A stretch of 64,000 nt of DNA, taken from positions 1,720,001-1,784,000 of the forward strand of contig NZ_CP063110.1 of assembly GCF_014931275.1 (NCBI RefSeq). Reading direction: 5' to 3'. The stretch is from Haemophilus parainfluenzae (GTDB lineage Bacteria > Pseudomonadota > Gammaproteobacteria > Enterobacterales > Pasteurellaceae). Positions 56,907 to 64,000 of the stretch are shown here, piece by piece; positions within the stretch are counted from its first letter, which is position 1; each line of letters starts with the position of its first letter. Below the pieces are notes generated by a model. The model searched no databases and had not been told where the DNA came from. It was given only the letters and a program-made list of their open reading frames with translations. The position numbers and the translations under genes are program-made.

Positions 56907-58100
56907 CTAACTTACAAAACTAGATACATAAGAAATTATGGTTTTTCCACTTAATATCGCCATGATAATCACAACGAACCAGCCCGCAAAAGCTAAATAA
57001 ATTGGGTGTTTATAGCTACCAACAATATTGCTTCGATAAGCGGCTAATAAAATCAAGGCTAGTGCTATTGGTAAAATTAAACCATTTAGGGTTCCCACAA
57101 AAACCAGTACAGCAGCCGGTTTCCCTACAGTGACAAGAACTGCTGTAGAAACCACTATAAACCCAATAATCCAACAGTTTCTATTTCGTTCAATTGTCGG
57201 ACAAAGGCTCGTGAGGAATGATACCGATGTATAAGCGGCACCAATAACTGATGTGATAGAAGCTGCCCAAATCACTACGCCAAATAAGATTTGGCCAAAA
57301 TGGCCTGCCACGTATTCGAAAGGCGTTTCTGCTGGATTTTTAGGATTCAGAGGAATCCCTTTGGCGACAACACCAAGCACGGCAAGAAATAATACAACAC
57401 GCATAGTAGAGGCGATTAAAATAGCCGATACAGAGCTACGACTCACTTCAGCCATCGCTTTTTCACCTTGGATCCCCGCATCTAGTAAGCGGTGAGCGCC
57501 AGCAAAGGTAATATACCCTCCTACGGTTCCTCCAACTAATGTCACAATTGCGATAGGATCAACTTGCTCTGGAATAAAGGTACGGTATGCTGCTTCTACC
57601 ACTGGCGGTTCTGTTTTAAACATAACATACAAAGTCAGTGCAATCATAATAAAACCCATTAATTGGGCAAAGCGATCCATTAACAATCCTGCTTCTTTAC
57701 GTAAAAAAATTAAAATTGCAATGATGCCACTGATAACAGCTCCTGTTTCTGGGGCGATACCAAAGATTGAATTAAGCCCTAGGCCTGCCCCCCCTACATT
57801 ACCAATATTAAAAGCCAACCCTCCCATCACGATAAGTGACGCAAGAAAATAGCCCGCACCTGGAAAAACAGCATTAGAAATATCCTGTGCTCGCTTTCCT
57901 GATACCACCACAATTCGCCAAATATTAAGCTGAGCACCAATATCTAACAAAATCGATAATAAAATCACAAAGCCAAAACTGGCTAATAAGGTGTTTGTAA
58001 AGGTTGCAGTTTGAGTTAAAAAGCCAGGACCAATTGCTGAAGTCGCCATTAAAAATGCCGCACCCAGCACTGCATTTCGGCGGTGATTGATTGATGCCAT
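56907..58100 (-). CDS. NRAMP-family transporter of the pxp operon (YcsG-like)
   Basis: 397 residues with about eleven membrane helices. By overall pattern it is in the NRAMP superfamily, in the branch of B. subtilis YcsG, which is also linked to PxpA/YcsF. The metal ligands of true NRAMPs are not present: helix 1 reads AIGPGFLTQ (22-30) where DPGN is expected, and helix 6 reads FAGAHRL (199-205) where a Met-Pro-His is expected. It follows pxpA by 48 bases. A role in 5-oxoproline or another organic substrate is inference from context. Confidence 0.8.
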   Translation of the reverse strand: MASINHRRNAVLGAAFLMATSAIGPGFLTQTATFTNTLLASFGFVILLSILLDIGAQLNIWRIVVVSGKRAQDISNAVFPGAGYFLASLIVMGGLAFNIGNVGGAGLGLNSIFGIAPETGAVISGIIAILIFLRKEAGLLMDRFAQLMGFIMIALTLYVMFKTEPPVVEAAYRTFIPEQVDPIAIVTLVGGTVGGYITFAGAHRLLDAGIQGEKAMAEVSRSSVSAILIASTMRVVLFLAVLGVVAKGIPLNPKNPAETPFEYVAGHFGQILFGVVIWAASITSVIGAAYTSVSFLTSLCPTIERNRNCWIIGFIVVSTAVLVTVGKPAAVLVFVGTLNGLILPIALALILLAAYRSNIVGSYKHPIYLAFAGWFVVIIMAILSGKTIISYVSSFVS

Positions 58101-58148
58101 AAAGCACCTCCCTTGTTAAGTTGATGTTGTGTGTTATGTTTATTCGGC

Positions 58149-58886
58149 TTATGCCGTTATTGTTATATGATTTTTTTCTAATTCTTCCACAATGCGTGCT
58201 GCAAATTGTAGAGAATGTTGATTATCGCCATGTAAACAGATACTTTCTGCTTTTACTGGCACAAGGCTTCCATCAATGGCTTTGACTTGACCTTCTGTTA
58301 CCATTTGTAACACTTGTTGAATGGCTTCCTCATCAGACTCCACCATTGCATTCGGTTGCGAACGAGGTACCAAACTCCCATCAGGCATATAGTGGCGATC
58401 CGCAAAAACTTCAGAAATTGTTTGTAAACCTTCTTCCTCAGCTACGCGTAACATTAAGCTGCCTGCTAATCCCATTAATTTTAAACTCGGATCAAATTGA
58501 TAAATAGTTTGTGCAACTAAACGGGCTAACTTTTCATCTTTAGCAGCTTGATTGTATAAAGCACCGTGAGGTTTAACATAACTAATTTCCGTGCCTTCCC
58601 CATCACAAATTGCTTTTAAGGCACCAAGCTGATAGCGCAAATGCGCAATTAATTCCTGTTCAGGTAAATCCATCTGAGTTCGCCCAAAATTTTCTCGATC
58701 AGGGAAGCCTGGATGAGCCCCTATACGCACCTGGTTTTCTTTCGCAAATCTGACCGCACTTTGCATTTCTTTTGCTCCACCGGCATGTAAACCGCAAGCA
58801 ATATTGGCAGAAGAAAGCAATTTTAATAAGGACTCATCAAAAGGAAAACCTTCAGCAATATCGGCATTTAAATCAATTTTTTTCAT
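58149..58886 (-). CDS. pxpA: 5-oxoprolinase subunit A
   Basis: 245 residues from the ATG at 58886 (AGGAGA seven bases upstream); an in-frame start at 58922 is rejected. LamB/YcsF family: [11 protein letters not shown] at the start, [11 protein letters not shown] near 30, [10 protein letters not shown] near 55 and [10 protein letters not shown] near 104. With PxpBC it opens 5-oxoproline to glutamate using ATP. Its start overlaps the end of pxpC by 14 bases. An uptake signal lies inside. Confidence 0.95.
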   Translation of the reverse strand: MKKIDLNADIAEGFPFDESLLKLLSSANIACGLHAGGAKEMQSAVRFAKENQVRIGAHPGFPDRENFGRTQMDLPEQELIAHLRYQLGALKAICDGEGTEISYVKPHGALYNQAAKDEKLARLVAQTIYQFDPSLKLMGLAGSLMLRVAEEEGLQTISEVFADRHYMPDGSLVPRSQPNAMVESDEEAIQQVLQMVTEGQVKAIDGSLVPVKAESICLHGDNQHSLQFAARIVEELEKNHITITA

Positions 58887-59802
58887 CGACAATTCTCCTA
58901 ATTTGATCGAGGTATATCTCATTTTTACGACGCAATTTTGCGGCTTGTTCGAAACTAACTGCCTCGAATTGAATGGTTGAGCCTAAACGTACCTGTGCCA
59001 ACGCACCAAGATCCGCATCGATCACATTGGCAATTTTGGGATAACCGCCCGTAGTTTGTGCATCAGCCATTAAAATAATTGGTTGACCACTTGGTGGCAC
59101 TTGTACGCTACCAAATTGAATAGCATGAGAGAGCATTTCCAGCGGTTGCTTTAATTCTAATTTTTGCCCTTGAAAACGATAACCCATGCGATCACTGTTG
59201 CTTTGCAACGTCCATTTACTTCGCCACCAATAATATTGGGATTTTCGTTTAAATGCCTGATATTCAGAGGACGGTAACGCATGAATAGTATGTTTAAGTG
59301 GAATAGGTGCAATCCCAATTTCACTACGCAAAATAGGATCATTTACCGTTTGCAGTTGATCGCCCACTTGTAAACCACGTCCTTCTATTCCTCCTATTTG
59401 AGCTCGGAGATCTGTACTACAAGAGTTCAATTCTTGGGGTAAGATAAAACCACCTTGAACACATAAATAGCCATACATACCAATTTTTGCACGTATCATT
59501 TTCAGAACTTGCCCCGCTCTCGCCTGATAACGCCAATAGGCAAAAACCGGTTTATCATCTAAGGTCATTTCATAAAATGCCCCGGTGACACAAAAATTCA
59601 TATCCTGCTGGAATTGCAATGTAATACCACCTAAAGGGACTTCGATTGCCGGGGCTCCCTCTGCATTTCCCAGCAGAATATTGCCTGCTCGTAATGCTAA
59701 TTTGTCCATTGCCCCACAATGACTGATTCCAAATCGACGTAAACCAAAACGGCCCAAATCCTGAATTGTGGCACGGGATTGCACATCAATAACATGAATC
59801 AT
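58873..59802 (-). CDS. pxpC: 5-oxoprolinase subunit C
   Basis: 309 residues of the YbgK/KipA (AHS2) family. [21 protein letters not shown] near 10-30, GGITLQFQ near 64 and [12 protein letters not shown] near 250 are conserved. It forms the ATP-dependent complex with PxpB. Start overlaps pxpB's stop by four bases (ATGA), and its end overlaps pxpA, so all three are translationally coupled. Confidence 0.94.
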   Translation of the reverse strand: MIHVIDVQSRATIQDLGRFGLRRFGISHCGAMDKLALRAGNILLGNAEGAPAIEVPLGGITLQFQQDMNFCVTGAFYEMTLDDKPVFAYWRYQARAGQVLKMIRAKIGMYGYLCVQGGFILPQELNSCSTDLRAQIGGIEGRGLQVGDQLQTVNDPILRSEIGIAPIPLKHTIHALPSSEYQAFKRKSQYYWWRSKWTLQSNSDRMGYRFQGQKLELKQPLEMLSHAIQFGSVQVPPSGQPIILMADAQTTGGYPKIANVIDADLGALAQVRLGSTIQFEAVSFEQAAKLRRKNEIYLDQIRRIVDEKN

Positions 59803-60440
59803 AATTCAATCCCCTCCACCACAAATTTCACTGTATCGCCTGCTTGTAATAAAGTAGGTTGTGCTTGATTTTTGTCAAAGAGCGCATGCTTAGTATGACC
59901 GATTAATTGCCATCCGCCAGGAGAGGAAAAGGGATAAATGCCCGTTTGAGCCCCACCAATACCAACAGAACCGGCAGGAACAAGTGTTCTTGGGACAGCA
60001 CGACGTGGCGTGTGCAGGCTTTCAGGTAAACCACCTAAATAGGGAAAACCAGGTTGGAAACCAATCATATATACCGTATAAATCGGTTCACTATGCATTT
60101 GAACAATTCGTTCTGGTGTGGTGTCATGTAATTTGGCCACTTCAGATAAATCTTGACCTAATTCGCCGCCATAAATTACCGGAATTTCGATATGACGACC
60201 TTGAAAAGTGGATACTTTCAATTCTCCCCAACGTTGTTCCAAGCGCTGAACAAGCGGCTCAAAATCTACGTAAAAATCAGTGAAGACCGTGAGATTATTC
60301 ATTCCCACGACAACTTCTACAATATCTTTCTCAGACTGTAGTTGGTTGGCAAACGCCCAGAGTTGGCGTTGTTGTTGAAGTGAAGCTGGTGGCGGTAAAG
60401 AGCAAACCACCGCCGACTCGCTGATCGGGGTTATATTCAT
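59799..60440 (-). CDS. pxpB: 5-oxoprolinase subunit B
   Basis: 213 residues of the YbgJ/KipI (AHS1) family. Signature GFQPGFPYLGGLPESLHTPRR near 124-144 and GIGGAQTGIYPFSSPGGW near 158. First gene of the operon pxpB-pxpC-pxpA-NRAMP. GGTACC lies near the ATG but no strong ribosome site. A sigma70-like promoter is 50-85 bases upstream. Confidence 0.94.
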   Translation of the reverse strand: MNITPISESAVVCSLPPPASLQQQRQLWAFANQLQSEKDIVEVVVGMNNLTVFTDFYVDFEPLVQRLEQRWGELKVSTFQGRHIEIPVIYGGELGQDLSEVAKLHDTTPERIVQMHSEPIYTVYMIGFQPGFPYLGGLPESLHTPRRAVPRTLVPAGSVGIGGAQTGIYPFSSPGGWQLIGHTKHALFDKNQAQPTLLQAGDTVKFVVEGIEL

Positions 60441-60495
60441 AAGGTACCCTTTATTCTGATGTTGTGTTATTTGTTATTTTTTTGTTACACCTCTC

Positions 60496-60524
60496 TTTTA
60501 AAGGATATTTATAGGTTTTGTCAA
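60496..60524 (-). promoter_or_regulatory. Probable sigma70 promoter of pxpB
   Basis: TTGACA (complement of 60519-60524), 17-base spacer, TTAAAA (complement of 60496-60501). Confidence 0.55.
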
Positions 60525-60545
60525 GGTTTTGTATCAAAAATAAAA

Positions 60546-60561
60546 TGTGACAAAGATCTCA
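60546..60561. promoter_or_regulatory. CRP-like site between pxpB and fbp
   Basis: TGTGA-CAAAGA-TCTCA matches CRP half-sites at nine of ten bases. Its centre is about 64 bases upstream of the inferred pxpB start, a class I position. Confidence 0.5.
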
Positions 60562-60572
60562 TTCTTCACATT

Positions 60573-60586
60573 TTGATCTCAATCAA
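60573..60586. promoter_or_regulatory. FNR site upstream of fbp
   Basis: TTGAT-CTCA-ATCAA is an exact FNR consensus. A TATAAT at 60602-60607 suggests that the fbp start is near 60614, putting the site over the -35 region. Confidence 0.7.
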
Positions 60587-60652
60587 AAGTGCCAAATAAC
60601 ATATAATAAAAGGGTCTATTATTTATTTAACAATTATAAAAAAGGAATAAAC

Positions 60653-61657
60653 ATGAAAACATTGAGTGAATTTATTGTTGAACGCCAAGCGGAGTACCCA
60701 AATGCAAAAGGGGAACTTAGTGGTATTTTGTCTTCTATTCGTTTATTAGCAAAAATCATTCATCGTGATATCAACAAAGCAGGTTTAACCAATATTCTTG
60801 GTCAGTCTGGTGTCGAAAACGTGCAGGGTGAAAGCCAAATGAAATTGGACTTGTTCGCCCATAACACCATGAATGCAGCCCTTATGTCACGTGAAGAAGT
60901 GGCAGGTTTTGCTTCAGAGGAAGAAGAAAGTTTTATCGCTTTTGATACTGAACGCGCTCGTAATGCAAAATATATTATTTTGACCGACCCACTTGATGGT
61001 TCATCCAATATCGATGTGAACGTTTCTGTTGGTACGATTTTCTCTATTTACCGTCGTGTATCCCCTATTGGCTCACCTGTTACCTTAGAAGACTTTATGC
61101 AACCAGGTAATAAACAAGTGGCTGCGGGTTATATCGTATATGGTTCGTCTACCATGTTGGTTTATACCACTGGTCATGGTGTAAATGGTTTCACTTATGA
61201 TCCATCTATCGGTACATTCTGTCTTTCTCATGAAAATATGAAGATGCCAAAAGAGGGCAAAATCTATTCCATCAATGAAGGACAATATCTCAAATTCCCA
61301 CAAGGGGTAAAAAAATACATTAAATACTGCCAAGAAGAAGATAAAGCAACTAACCGCCCTTATGCATCACGTTATATTGGTTCATTAGTAGCTGACTTCC
61401 ATCGTAACTTATTAAAAGGTGGTATCTATATTTACCCAAGTGCAACTAACTATCCAAATGGTAAGCTTCGTTTGCTTTATGAAGGCAATCCAATGGCATT
61501 CTTAGCAGAACAAGCGGGGGGTATTGCCTCTGATGGTTACAATCGAATTTTAGATATTCAACCAACTGAACTTCACCAACGTGTACCACTTTTCATCGGT
61601 TCCGCAGAAATGGTGAAAAAAGCCGAAGAAATGATGAGAGAATTTAAAGAAGATTAA
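60653..61657 (+). CDS. fbp: Fructose-1,6-bisphosphatase class I
   Basis: 334 residues; E. coli Fbp has 332. Metal-binding [16 protein letters not shown] near 111-125 and the substrate region [18 protein letters not shown] near 240-258 are intact. It removes phosphate from fructose 1,6-bisphosphate in gluconeogenesis. AAAGGAA precedes the ATG. Divergent from pxpB; the pair share a 212-base control region with CRP-like and FNR sites. Confidence 0.97.
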   Translation: MKTLSEFIVERQAEYPNAKGELSGILSSIRLLAKIIHRDINKAGLTNILGQSGVENVQGESQMKLDLFAHNTMNAALMSREEVAGFASEEEESFIAFDTERARNAKYIILTDPLDGSSNIDVNVSVGTIFSIYRRVSPIGSPVTLEDFMQPGNKQVAAGYIVYGSSTMLVYTTGHGVNGFTYDPSIGTFCLSHENMKMPKEGKIYSINEGQYLKFPQGVKKYIKYCQEEDKATNRPYASRYIGSLVADFHRNLLKGGIYIYPSATNYPNGKLRLLYEGNPMAFLAEQAGGIASDGYNRILDIQPTELHQRVPLFIGSAEMVKKAEEMMREFKED

Positions 61658-61663
61658 ATTCCT

Positions 61664-61695
61664 AAAGTGCGGTCAGTTTTGACCGCACTTTTTTA
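61664..61695 (+). terminator. Uptake-signal-pair terminator after fbp
   Basis: AAAGTGCGGTCA (61664-61675) and TGACCGCACTTT (61680-61691), then TTTT. Confidence 0.9.
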
Positions 61696-61703
61696 GTAAA
61701 TAA

Positions 61704-61732
61704 AAAGGCGAACCTTATCTGTTTGCCTTTTT
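61704..61732. terminator. Second terminator between fbp and lptG
   Basis: AAAGGCGAAC (61704-61713) and GTTTGCCTTT (61721-61730), nearly the same element as after aroA. A-rich and T-rich flanks suit both directions. Confidence 0.8.
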
Positions 61733-61749
61733 CATTAATGGTTTGTTAA

Positions 61750-62829
61750 TTAATCTCGTTTTCTCGCCAGTAGCCACCAAATAATCGCCATAAACAAGAG
61801 GCTTGGCATCAGTGCACCTAAAAAAGCTGGCGCATTAAATACCACACTCATTTGTCCAAAAATTTCATTGACGACATAGAACAAGAAACCAAAGCAAATC
61901 CCCGTTACGATTCTCGCCCCTGCAGTGACACTACGTAATGAACCAAAGATGAAAGATAACGCAAGCATCATCATCACACCTACAGAAAGGGGCTGAAAAA
62001 TCTTACGCCAATAGGTTAATTCAAAACGGCGAGAATCCTGTCCTGTTTGTTTTAAGAATGCAATATATTCATACAAACCTGAAATGGATAATGACGTTGG
62101 ACGTAATGAAACCGCGCCTAATTTATCTGGTGTTAAGCTTGTCGCCCAATCTTCTGTTAAACGGTTTGTCGTGGTAATTTGCTCTTTTGATACTGCTGAA
62201 TTATTGACTTGGCGTAACTGCCATTGATTATTTTCAGCTGAATATTGTGCTTGATTCGCATGTTTTAAATGCGTGAGGTTACGCTGATCATCAAAGGTAT
62301 AGATGTAAATATCTTCTAATTGTGCATCATCGGTAATACGACGAACATACACGAAATTATTACCATCTTTTGCCCATACACCATTTTTTACCGAAAGCAT
62401 TGAACCACCGGAAAGTGCACGAGTACGCATATCTCGGGCAAACTGTTCAGTTTGTGGAATCCCCCACTCACCAATAATCATGGTAAAAAGCACCAGTGGA
62501 AGTGCCGTTTTCATGACGGCTAAGCCAATTTTAAAACGAGAAAAGCCGGCAGATTGCATTACCACTAATTCACTGCGGCTGGCTAAATTACCTAAAGCAA
62601 TTAAGGCACCTAACAAGGCCGCCATTGGGAAAAAGGTTTCCACATCTTTAGGAATGGTTAATCCTGTATAAGCCACCGCTTGCAAAATATCATAAGAACC
62701 TTTCCCTACGCTACGGAATTGCTCTACAAATTTGATAATTGCCGAAAGACCAACCAACGTAAATAACGTGGCAAAAATTGCCTCTAAGATGCTTTTACCG
62801 ATATAACGATCAAGAGTATTCATTAACAT
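61750..62829 (-). CDS. lptG: LPS export permease LptG
   Basis: 359 residues of the YjgP/YjgQ family (E. coli LptG 360). Helices at both ends flank a periplasmic beta-jellyroll (about 130-265). The start is at 62829 or two codons later at 62823 (MNTLDRYIGKSI). It forms LptB2FG with LptF to extract LPS from the inner membrane. Five bases follow the lptF stop. Confidence 0.94.
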   Translation of the reverse strand: MLMNTLDRYIGKSILEAIFATLFTLVGLSAIIKFVEQFRSVGKGSYDILQAVAYTGLTIPKDVETFFPMAALLGALIALGNLASRSELVVMQSAGFSRFKIGLAVMKTALPLVLFTMIIGEWGIPQTEQFARDMRTRALSGGSMLSVKNGVWAKDGNNFVYVRRITDDAQLEDIYIYTFDDQRNLTHLKHANQAQYSAENNQWQLRQVNNSAVSKEQITTTNRLTEDWATSLTPDKLGAVSLRPTSLSISGLYEYIAFLKQTGQDSRRFELTYWRKIFQPLSVGVMMMLALSFIFGSLRSVTAGARIVTGICFGFLFYVVNEIFGQMSVVFNAPAFLGALMPSLLFMAIIWWLLARKRD

Positions 62830-62834
62830 TGTTA

Positions 62835-63926
62835 TTACCCTTTTCTGAATACACGACGGAATTTATGCATAGCGGTGCTATCCCAACTATTCAGCACAAT
62901 CCCTAAAATTAAAAAGGCGATATTTACCAACGGCATCAACAAACCTGCATCAAGCTTATCAGCCCCCCCCGCAGATTTAAATGAGCTTTGTAACAAGAAG
63001 TAAATTAAATAAAGCAATAATGCTGGTAAGATTTTCGCGAAACGACCTTGACGAGGATTCACTTTACTCATTGGTACAGCAATAAGCGCCATTAAAGGCA
63101 CCGCTAAAATTAAGGTAATTCGCCAATGCAGCTCTGCTTTTGCTGCTGCACTTTTATCTTTTAATAATTGCTCAAAAGATAATTCAGCCGCTTCATCACT
63201 TTCCGAGTTTGTCTCTTGATGGCCTAAATACGCTTGGTAATCATCAAAATGTGTAATACGGAAATCAGGAAGCACAGATGTACCTTCTACACGCAAGGTA
63301 TTTTGTAAATTCAGCACTTGGTCGCCATTTGGTAACGCTTTTAATTCACCTTTTTCAGCCGTAACCACTGATGGTTTCGTTTGGCCTTTGGCTTTCATTT
63401 GGAAAAGATAAACATCACTGATTTGATTACCGTTAATCTTATCAATGAATAAGACGAAATTATTGTTGCTTGTGGACATGAATTGACCAGAAGCCAATGC
63501 CCCCATGGTTGGGTTCGCTTTAGCATCTTCGACAATCGCCGCTTGCTTTTGAATGGCCCATGGAGAAAGCCACAATGCATTGTAAGCAGCCAAACCAGCT
63601 GTGAACAAAGAAAGAATTAACGCCACACGAACAAGGATACGTTGTCCCACACCACAAGCCCGCATTACCGTAATCTCACTTTCTGCGTAGAGACGACCGA
63701 AAGTCAGCAAAATAGCGATAAACAAACATAATGGCAACATTAATTGCGCCATGGTCGGCATCCCTAAACCAAGTAAAGAGAACACCAGATCGGCGGGAAC
63801 CTTACCATTTGCCGCTGAACCAAGTACGCGCACAAGTTGTTGGCTGAAGAAAATTAAAAGCAAAATAAACAAAATCGCAATCTGGCTTTTAAAGACTTCT
63901 TTTGTTAAATATCGGGTTAATATCAT
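62835..63926 (-). CDS. lptF: LPS export permease LptF
   Basis: 363 residues (E. coli LptF 366). [15 protein letters not shown] begins the first helix, [14 protein letters not shown] near 82 is the LptB coupling-helix region, and a central periplasmic domain (about 125-265) is followed by three helices. First of the lptF-lptG pair. The 74 bases from 63927 to the right edge are its upstream region; no further gene is readable there. Confidence 0.95.
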   Translation of the reverse strand: MILTRYLTKEVFKSQIAILFILLLIFFSQQLVRVLGSAANGKVPADLVFSLLGLGMPTMAQLMLPLCLFIAILLTFGRLYAESEITVMRACGVGQRILVRVALILSLFTAGLAAYNALWLSPWAIQKQAAIVEDAKANPTMGALASGQFMSTSNNNFVLFIDKINGNQISDVYLFQMKAKGQTKPSVVTAEKGELKALPNGDQVLNLQNTLRVEGTSVLPDFRITHFDDYQAYLGHQETNSESDEAAELSFEQLLKDKSAAAKAELHWRITLILAVPLMALIAVPMSKVNPRQGRFAKILPALLLYLIYFLLQSSFKSAGGADKLDAGLLMPLVNIAFLILGIVLNSWDSTAMHKFRRVFRKG

Positions 63927-64000
63927 TCTTTTTTTTTCTAACTAAAAAACACGGGAAACTGGCTAATTTAGATGGCGTATGATACCTTATTTTGACTGAT

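Noticed and set aside
9683..61691. Uptake-signal inverted pairs read as a CRISPR or insertion-sequence ends
   Set aside because: The pairs are single, dispersed, lie at gene ends and have no spacers, transposase or target duplications.

Overview
The window looks like chromosome from a Pasteurellaceae species, most likely Haemophilus of the H. parainfluenzae type or a close Aggregatibacter. The evidence is roughly forty copies of the H. influenzae-type DNA uptake signal (AAGTGCGGT or its complement, often followed by CA), many in inverted pairs that serve as terminators. Gene clusters also match H. influenzae order (hns-purU-aroA; the DUF695 gene with xthA; lpoA-yraN-diaA-dolP). A hydrogenase-4 (hyf) operon argues against H. 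influenzae itself. The species call is inference; no rRNA is present. Layout: 1-5717 is the start of a leftward hyfABCDE operon (hydrogenase-4 membrane arm and ferredoxin), running off the left edge. It is divergent from hypC-hypF (hydrogenase maturation). Then come lysO (lysine export) and aroG behind a TrpR-type operator. Next is an htrA-family protease behind a sigmaE-like promoter. An AT-rich McrBC type IV restriction pair follows, then uvrB and tRNA-Asn. Region 19-31 kb holds a DUF695/RraB-like protein with xthA, a cation/proton antiporter, an RNA pseudouridine synthase, cardiolipin synthase, a lysine-riboswitch-controlled NhaC-type transporter, hns-purU-aroA, an MFS exporter and folE. 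Region 31-42 kb holds moeA-moeB, a small membrane protein, yedE-yedF, a secreted repeat protein, pntAB, tldD and rsmI. Region 42-48 kb is the most irregular part. After intact lpoA-yraN-diaA there is a 5'-truncated sapF joined in frame to a yeiH-family gene, then a second, partly diverged copy of lpoA(3' end)-yraN-diaA, and finally dolP. This is a segmental duplication with a foreign or displaced block in the middle. From 48 kb to the right edge come nrdA-small ORF-nrdB (two NrdR boxes), lysS, a MetJ-box-preceded MetE-like methyltransferase, a patatin-like lipoprotein, and the pxpBCA 5-oxoprolinase operon with an unusual NRAMP-family gene. The window ends with fbp and the LPS exporter genes lptG and lptF. 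Most of the window is ordinary core genome. The accessory or odd parts are the McrBC pair (its McrB carries an EVE-like insertion), the lpoA/sapF/yeiH mosaic, the NRAMP-like protein without metal-ligand motifs, a dyad holding three DnaA-box-like sequences between uvrB and tRNA-Asn, and the secreted repeat protein. No insertion sequence, CRISPR array, prophage or rRNA was seen.
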